Positions 60,747-64,000 of a stretch of 64,000 nt of DNA are shown one piece after another. This DNA comes from Papiliotrema nemorosa (lineage: Eukaryota; Basidiomycota; Tremellomycetes; Tremellales; Rhynchogastremaceae), in contig JASKOT010000020.1 in the NCBI GenBank assembly GCA_032158125.1, positions 248,001 through 312,000 of the forward strand, read 5' to 3'. Position 1 is the stretch's first letter, and each line of letters starts with the position of its first letter. The notes beneath the pieces were generated by a model, which was given only the letters and a program-made list of their open reading frames with translations, was not told the origin of the DNA and ran no database searches. The translations under genes were made by a program, and so were the position numbers.

Positions 60747-61106
60747 TGTGCGTATCGTCTACACTTGGTCTGGCTTGGTGTTTGACTAATAGACAGGAGC
60801 CCCTACATCAATGACTCAATGACCGTATCAGACTCTATTGCATGTTGTACATCTCGAAGATACGAGTCGTGACACGGGTCAATCTCCGCTCGATGGTCCG
60901 AGTTGCATCAATCCCTTCCTTGATCACCTTCATCGACCTGGCCATCGATTTCTTCTGCCCTAACCTTGTCCGACTGCTCACTCTTGACTTCTCTCCCTCT
61001 CCATCTGACACGAGATAGGGCCTGTGACAGACGCGACGGATGGTGAAAACAGAAATGACCCATATATACATGTGGTGTCGGCCTCAACACTGATATATAC
61101 CTATTG
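60747..61106. other. Convergent spacer with one doubtful small minus-strand frame
   Basis: About 360 bases between convergent stops, longer than other convergent gaps here. It holds the 3' intron-like stretch noted for the upstream gene and the doubtful small frame listed separately. Confidence 0.35.
60835..61071 (-). CDS. Doubtful small basic helical protein
   Basis: A 78-codon minus-strand frame whose C-terminal half (KKSMARSMKVIKEGIDATRT, then RRLTRVTTRIFEMYNMQ) looks like a basic amphipathic helix. Its N-terminus is hydrophobic (MYIWVISVFTI). It begins only 36 bp downstream of the Dsc2-like stop on the same strand, leaving almost no room for a promoter. It may equally be part of an untranslated region. 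I list it so that it can be tested. Confidence 0.22.
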   Translation of the reverse strand: MYIWVISVFTIRRVCHRPYLVSDGEGEKSRVSSRTRLGQKKSMARSMKVIKEGIDATRTIERRLTRVTTRIFEMYNMQ

Positions 61107-62597
61107 CTATATGTTCTCCTGTAACAAAGCCTCCACCGCTTGAGCCGTGTTATTGTCGCTGATCGTTAGCCCCATCTCCTCAGATATTCCATGTGACGCA
61201 CTGTCGCTGAAGCGTATTCACCACGACCTCTCTGGACAAATTCGGAAACATACTCGTCAATGTCCCAATCTCATCCTCTGTCGGTGCTCTTGTCCCTCTT
61301 CCCGCCATCTCACTGACAAACTCCCCCATTGCCGCCCTAGCAGCACTCGCCCTTCCTCGCGCGGTATTGGCTGTTCCCTCTGTCGCCGTGGCATTTGCCG
61401 CCGCTGCCATCCTTGCATTTTGTCTCGCCTGAGCTAGCGCCGCAATGTTGGGCGTCACGCGCCTCGCCGCAGCTGCCTCTGCTGCGTTGTTCATCCGTAG
61501 AAGACTGGTCAGAGTCGCTCGGCTAGCGACAGCTTGTTGGGTTGCTTCACTGATCTGACCGGGCAAGACGCGCTGGGATCGTCGAGGCGCGGTGCTACCG
61601 CCCAACGGAGCGAACAGCCGCGCGAGGAGGTTGTAGATGGATGTGGGGATACGGAAGGATTTGAGGGGTCGGATGAGGCGACGATGCCGCAAAGAAGGGA
61701 TGAGGAGGGTATCGGTACGGTACAGATAGCCCGCTATGAGTCCCGATGTGGATGCGAGGATGGAGAGGGGAGGGTGGGAGAGGAAGAGCTAGACGTCAGC
61801 GCTCGATCGGTGAAGTGACTTGCCTGAAGGGCGAGTATCCACGCGTAGATTTTGGACGAGAATTCTATGCCGAAGACTCTAAAGTAGTAGAGGGAGGGGA
61901 CAGTTCGGTACTGCTGCCATAGTCTGGATGTCAGTCTGGATTCGAACAAGCTTGGACATACAAGCTAAAGATGATCCCATATGGACCGGCGGGGATGGAG
62001 TAGACGCCAAACGGGGAAAGGAGGATGATCCCGATGAAGCTCAGGATCGTAGAGACGATCGAAGAGAGGAGTATGTAGGCCTGTGGGTCAGCTTGTTGTA
62101 CGAGTTGCTGCTGATCAGAGCAGACTGACTGAAAACTTCCTGGGGCCAAATGATCTGTGGAGGTCAGTGCGATCACGTCTTTAGGCTCTGCTTACCTCTC
62201 TATCGTCACGCCGACCTGATACAACAGTAGCTCTCCCATCAACAGTTCTGTCGAGTTGGCAAAGACCAAAAAGTGCACTAGTATCCTCCAGAACTGGATA
62301 TCAGTGCACCGCACCTTGACTCAGGTTCAACCAGCGGGACTTACCTGATGATACTTGGTCATGTGAGGGACGATTTGAAGGTGAAAATACGGCTTGATGT
62401 CAAGCAGCGAGACAGCAAGCGACGATACACCCAGAACAACCATCAGTCCTATATCGTCAGCTGGTCTTCTGATGTGAGGTTCCGACTCGCCCTTGGTGAT
62501 CGTCGCATTTTGGAACCCTGGCCATCAGCATGATGCGACACAAGAGAGATGCGCTACCACTACGCTATACGGGCATTCTTGGCCACTCACCAGACAT
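61107..62597 (-). CDS. Dsc2/UBAC2-like rhomboid-fold membrane protein with C-terminal UBA/CUE domain
   Basis: Dsc2 is a rhomboid-like pseudoprotease subunit of the Golgi/ER Dsc E3 ligase, which in fission yeast and Aspergillus activates the SREBP pathway. Coding begins with a 7-nt exon (ATGTCTG, start 62597), then a 73-nt intron (62590-62518). Exon 2 reads GFQNATITKGESEPHIRRP, LMVVLGVSSLAVSLL and FHLQIVPHMTKYHQ. Later exons give LVHFLVFANSTELLMGELLL, VERSFG-like TIERS, a helix YILLSSIVSTILSFIGIILL, FGIEFSSKIYAWILALQ and SGLIAGYLYRTD. The polar Arg/Ala-rich region ends in EDEIGTLTSMFPNLSREVVV, NTLQRSDNNTAQAVEALLQE (UBA/CUE). The catalytic Ser/His of active rhomboids are not evident. The end is at 61107. 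About 375 residues. Confidence 0.75.
62518..62590 (-). other. Intron 1 of Dsc2-like gene, carrying a tRNA-Thr 5'-half copy
   Basis: Donor GTGAGT at 62590-62585, branch-like GCTGAT, acceptor GGCCAG ending at 62518. Splicing joins ATGTCTG to GGTTCC in frame. Inside, 62574-62540 (minus strand) matches the first 35 nt of the tRNA-Thr(TGT) gene at 62939-62973 with one mismatch. The copy includes the acceptor 5' strand, D arm and the start of the anticodon loop. Nothing of the 3' half is present. Confidence 0.85.
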
Positions 62598-62938
62598 CGT
62601 GTCGGCCCCTCCGTTTCCAAGGCGCGACGGCACTTGTCTTGAGCAAGGTGTGGATGGGCGAAAGGTAATTGACGGTTAATGGACAGTTGAAACATGACCT
62701 TCGCGTCCTGGGTGGCGACACCATGGGCGGGCAGAATCCCTCAAAGAGCTCTCACAGGTCACTATGGCAGCAGAGGCAGATTTTGGTGTGGGCCTGACGA
62801 TATGCTCGTTCGGGAGAGGAGGTTTCTAGAGGCCCAGGGAACGCTCAGAAGTGCCTACAGGCGAAAGCTGCTATCACAAACATGTATATAGTGCAGCAGA
62901 ATTTTGGCCAGTTGCACATCATTTTCGTTCTGGTAGCC
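62598..62938. other. Spacer between Dsc2-like gene and tRNA-Thr
   Basis: About 341 bases. It should hold the Dsc2-like promoter. Frames on the plus strand are short and featureless; no repeat or further tRNA is seen. Confidence 0.35.
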
Positions 62939-63019
62939 GCCCGTATAGCGTAGTGGTAGCGCATCTCACTTGTAATGCTCGAGATGAGAAGGTCCTGTGT
63001 TCAATCCACAGTGTGGGCA
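62939..63019 (+). tRNA. tRNA-Thr (anticodon TGT) with 9-nt intron
   Basis: Acceptor GCCCGTA pairs with TGTGGGC, and the discriminator is A (63019). The D arm lies in TAGCGTAGTGGTAGC. The anticodon stem TCTCA/TGAGA flanks a 16-nt loop: CT-TGT-A, then a 9-nt intron (62975-62983), then A. The T arm is CTGTG-TTCAATC-CACAG with a normal B box. All stems pair. The anticodon at 62971-62973 reads ACA codons. Total 81 nt. Confidence 0.88.
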
Positions 63020-63667
63020 TCAGTCGGTTTTTGTTGCGCCCATGAGCGTCAAGCTGGCGCGCATGTGCCAGGCACGGCCTCCAGACTATGGATTCTACTT
63101 TCAGACGGAGAACATCATGGGCAGGAACAATAGGCAGCGTCGCGGCGCGATTGTCTACTACTTGCTAAGGCATGATATACTCGCTCCCACCGGACTGCGT
63201 ACAACCTGTTGACCGCTTTCGCCGAAGGTGCGGAGGATAACCCTGCTCAGCACTTTCCCGGCTCTTACACATCGGCTAGACGACGCACTCGTGTGAGAGC
63301 GGGCGAGGCATCTGGCGCAATGCTGCATTGGCGGTGATCATTGATCAGCTGGGATGGCAAAGATGTCCTGGGGTCAGTGGCAAAATGCATGTGGGCGTAG
63401 CGCGGCGGACGTGGCAATTGCCCGAATGAGTACTCTTCGTTTACATACGGATACCCTGTACGACAACCCTGGCTTGTTATGTAATACCGCTTCCTTTGCT
63501 CTAGCAAGGCATGCAAATACGTGCGTCTTTTGCTCCAAAGGACCATACTTCGGGTGGCAAAAAGCCCATCACTGCGCGATTTCCTTCCATTGTTCGCTTC
63601 CTCTGCCGATCGCCTCTAAGCGTCCCTGGAGGCGGCTTGGCACTGTAAAAAGAGCCAAAAGGGCTTG
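63020..63667. other. Gene-poor stretch between two tRNA genes
   Basis: About 648 bases with no coding frame that I can support on either strand (the longest, 63354-63716 plus, runs into the tRNA). No direct or inverted repeat long enough to mark a mobile element was noticed by eye. Confidence 0.45.
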
Positions 63668-63756
63668 TTCTCAGTATGAGAGTCGAACTCATGGTCTTCG
63701 TGATGCTAGAAAGTAACCTCATAAGCACGACGCATTAACCACTATGCTAACCGAGA
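63668..63756 (-). tRNA. tRNA-Ile (anticodon TAT) with 16-nt intron
   Basis: On the minus strand: acceptor TCTCGGT pairs with ACTGAGA, and the discriminator is A (63668). D arm GCAT-AGTGGTTA-ATGC; anticodon stem TCGTG/CACGA. The loop starts CT-TAT-G and continues through a 16-nt intron (63719-63704) to the last loop base. T arm ATGAG-TTCGACT-CTCAT. The anticodon at 63723-63721 reads ATA codons. The exact intron ends could shift by a base. Confidence 0.85.
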
Positions 63757-64000
63757 GGCCAAACCTCCTATTTTTCGATAGTGAACAAAGTCAGCGGTTC
63801 ACTCATTTATATACCCGATTTTCTGAAGGCGTCTTAAGCGCCGGCTGGCCCCTCTTGTCCTCGCGCTCTATGCTCAACCCGACTTGATGGACCGGAGGGG
63901 GGCTCGGGATCACCGGAATTCTCCAGGTGCATGATAGTCCTTGCAATGTAAGGATATGCGCTGATTGTCGAACCAGTTGACAAGGCTGTGCTCGAGCGCG
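63757..64000. other. Right-hand edge, no gene seen
   Basis: About 244 bases following the tRNA-Ile 5' end on the minus strand. No open frame with coding character and no further tRNA could be folded by eye. Confidence 0.4.

Noticed and set aside
62540..62574. Reading the intronic tRNA-like stretch as a functional tRNA gene
   Set aside because: Only the 5' half is present. No matching 3' acceptor strand, T arm or B box follows; the downstream sequence is a splice acceptor and coding exon.
63354..63716. Plus-strand frame of 120 codons near the right edge
   Set aside because: It overlaps the tRNA-Ile gene on the other strand and has no coding character or splice context.

Overview
The window is nuclear DNA of a basidiomycete fungus, most likely a Tremellomycete (Cryptococcus/Kwoniella-type yeast lineage). 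Genes are packed closely on both strands. They are cut by many 44-75 nt introns with GTGAGT/GTAAGT-type donors and CTGAC/CTAAC-type branch sites. The gene set (IRE1, UGGT, Ku80, NiCoT nickel transporter, Het-C, Num1-type cortical anchor, DHX35, RNase H2C) fits that group. No bacterial operons, CRISPR arrays, rRNA genes or intact transposons are visible. Gene models were read by eye from the six frames and splice signals. Protein families come from remembered family motifs, not from a search.

Layout, left to right: SLS1-like mitochondrial protein (-, runs off the left edge); Nudix hydrolase (-); HSL-type esterase (+); Nis1-like small secreted protein (-); PUM3/Puf6 (-); IRE1 (+); RNase H2 subunit C (-); D-2-hydroxyglutarate/D-lactate dehydrogenase (+); UGGT (-); Ku80 (-); HIS6 (-); DHX35 (-); nickel transporter (+); a PIG-Y-like membrane peptide (-); a 5-phosphatase with large insertions (+); an APC/C-degron protein (-); a short-chain dehydrogenase (+); three tandem paralogues of an unrecognised family (+); another unrecognised gene (+); Het-C (-); a Num1/ApsA-type anchor (+); two small genes; a Dsc2-like rhomboid/UBA protein (-); and a gene-poor right end with two intron-containing tRNA genes.

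Most genes are unlinked housekeeping functions. Several touch the ER: IRE1 and UGGT in folding control, Dsc2-like in ER/Golgi ubiquitin ligation, PIG-Y-like in GPI synthesis. Others serve genome maintenance (Ku80, RNase H2C) or cell cycle and cortex (APC/C-degron protein, Num1).

The most unusual items are these. The Num1-like anchor carries about 470 residues of EKIVEVP-type repeats resembling the alveolin/articulin cytoskeletal repeat. A 35-nt copy of the 5' half of tRNA-Thr(TGT) lies inside a 73-nt spliceosomal intron of the Dsc2-like gene, inverted relative to the real tRNA 365 bp away. A three-gene tandem family of unknown function shares two phase-1 introns. A disordered protein combines an ABBA motif, a KEN box and D-box-like motifs. 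The nickel transporter gene is assembled from exons as short as 19, 26 and 6 nt.
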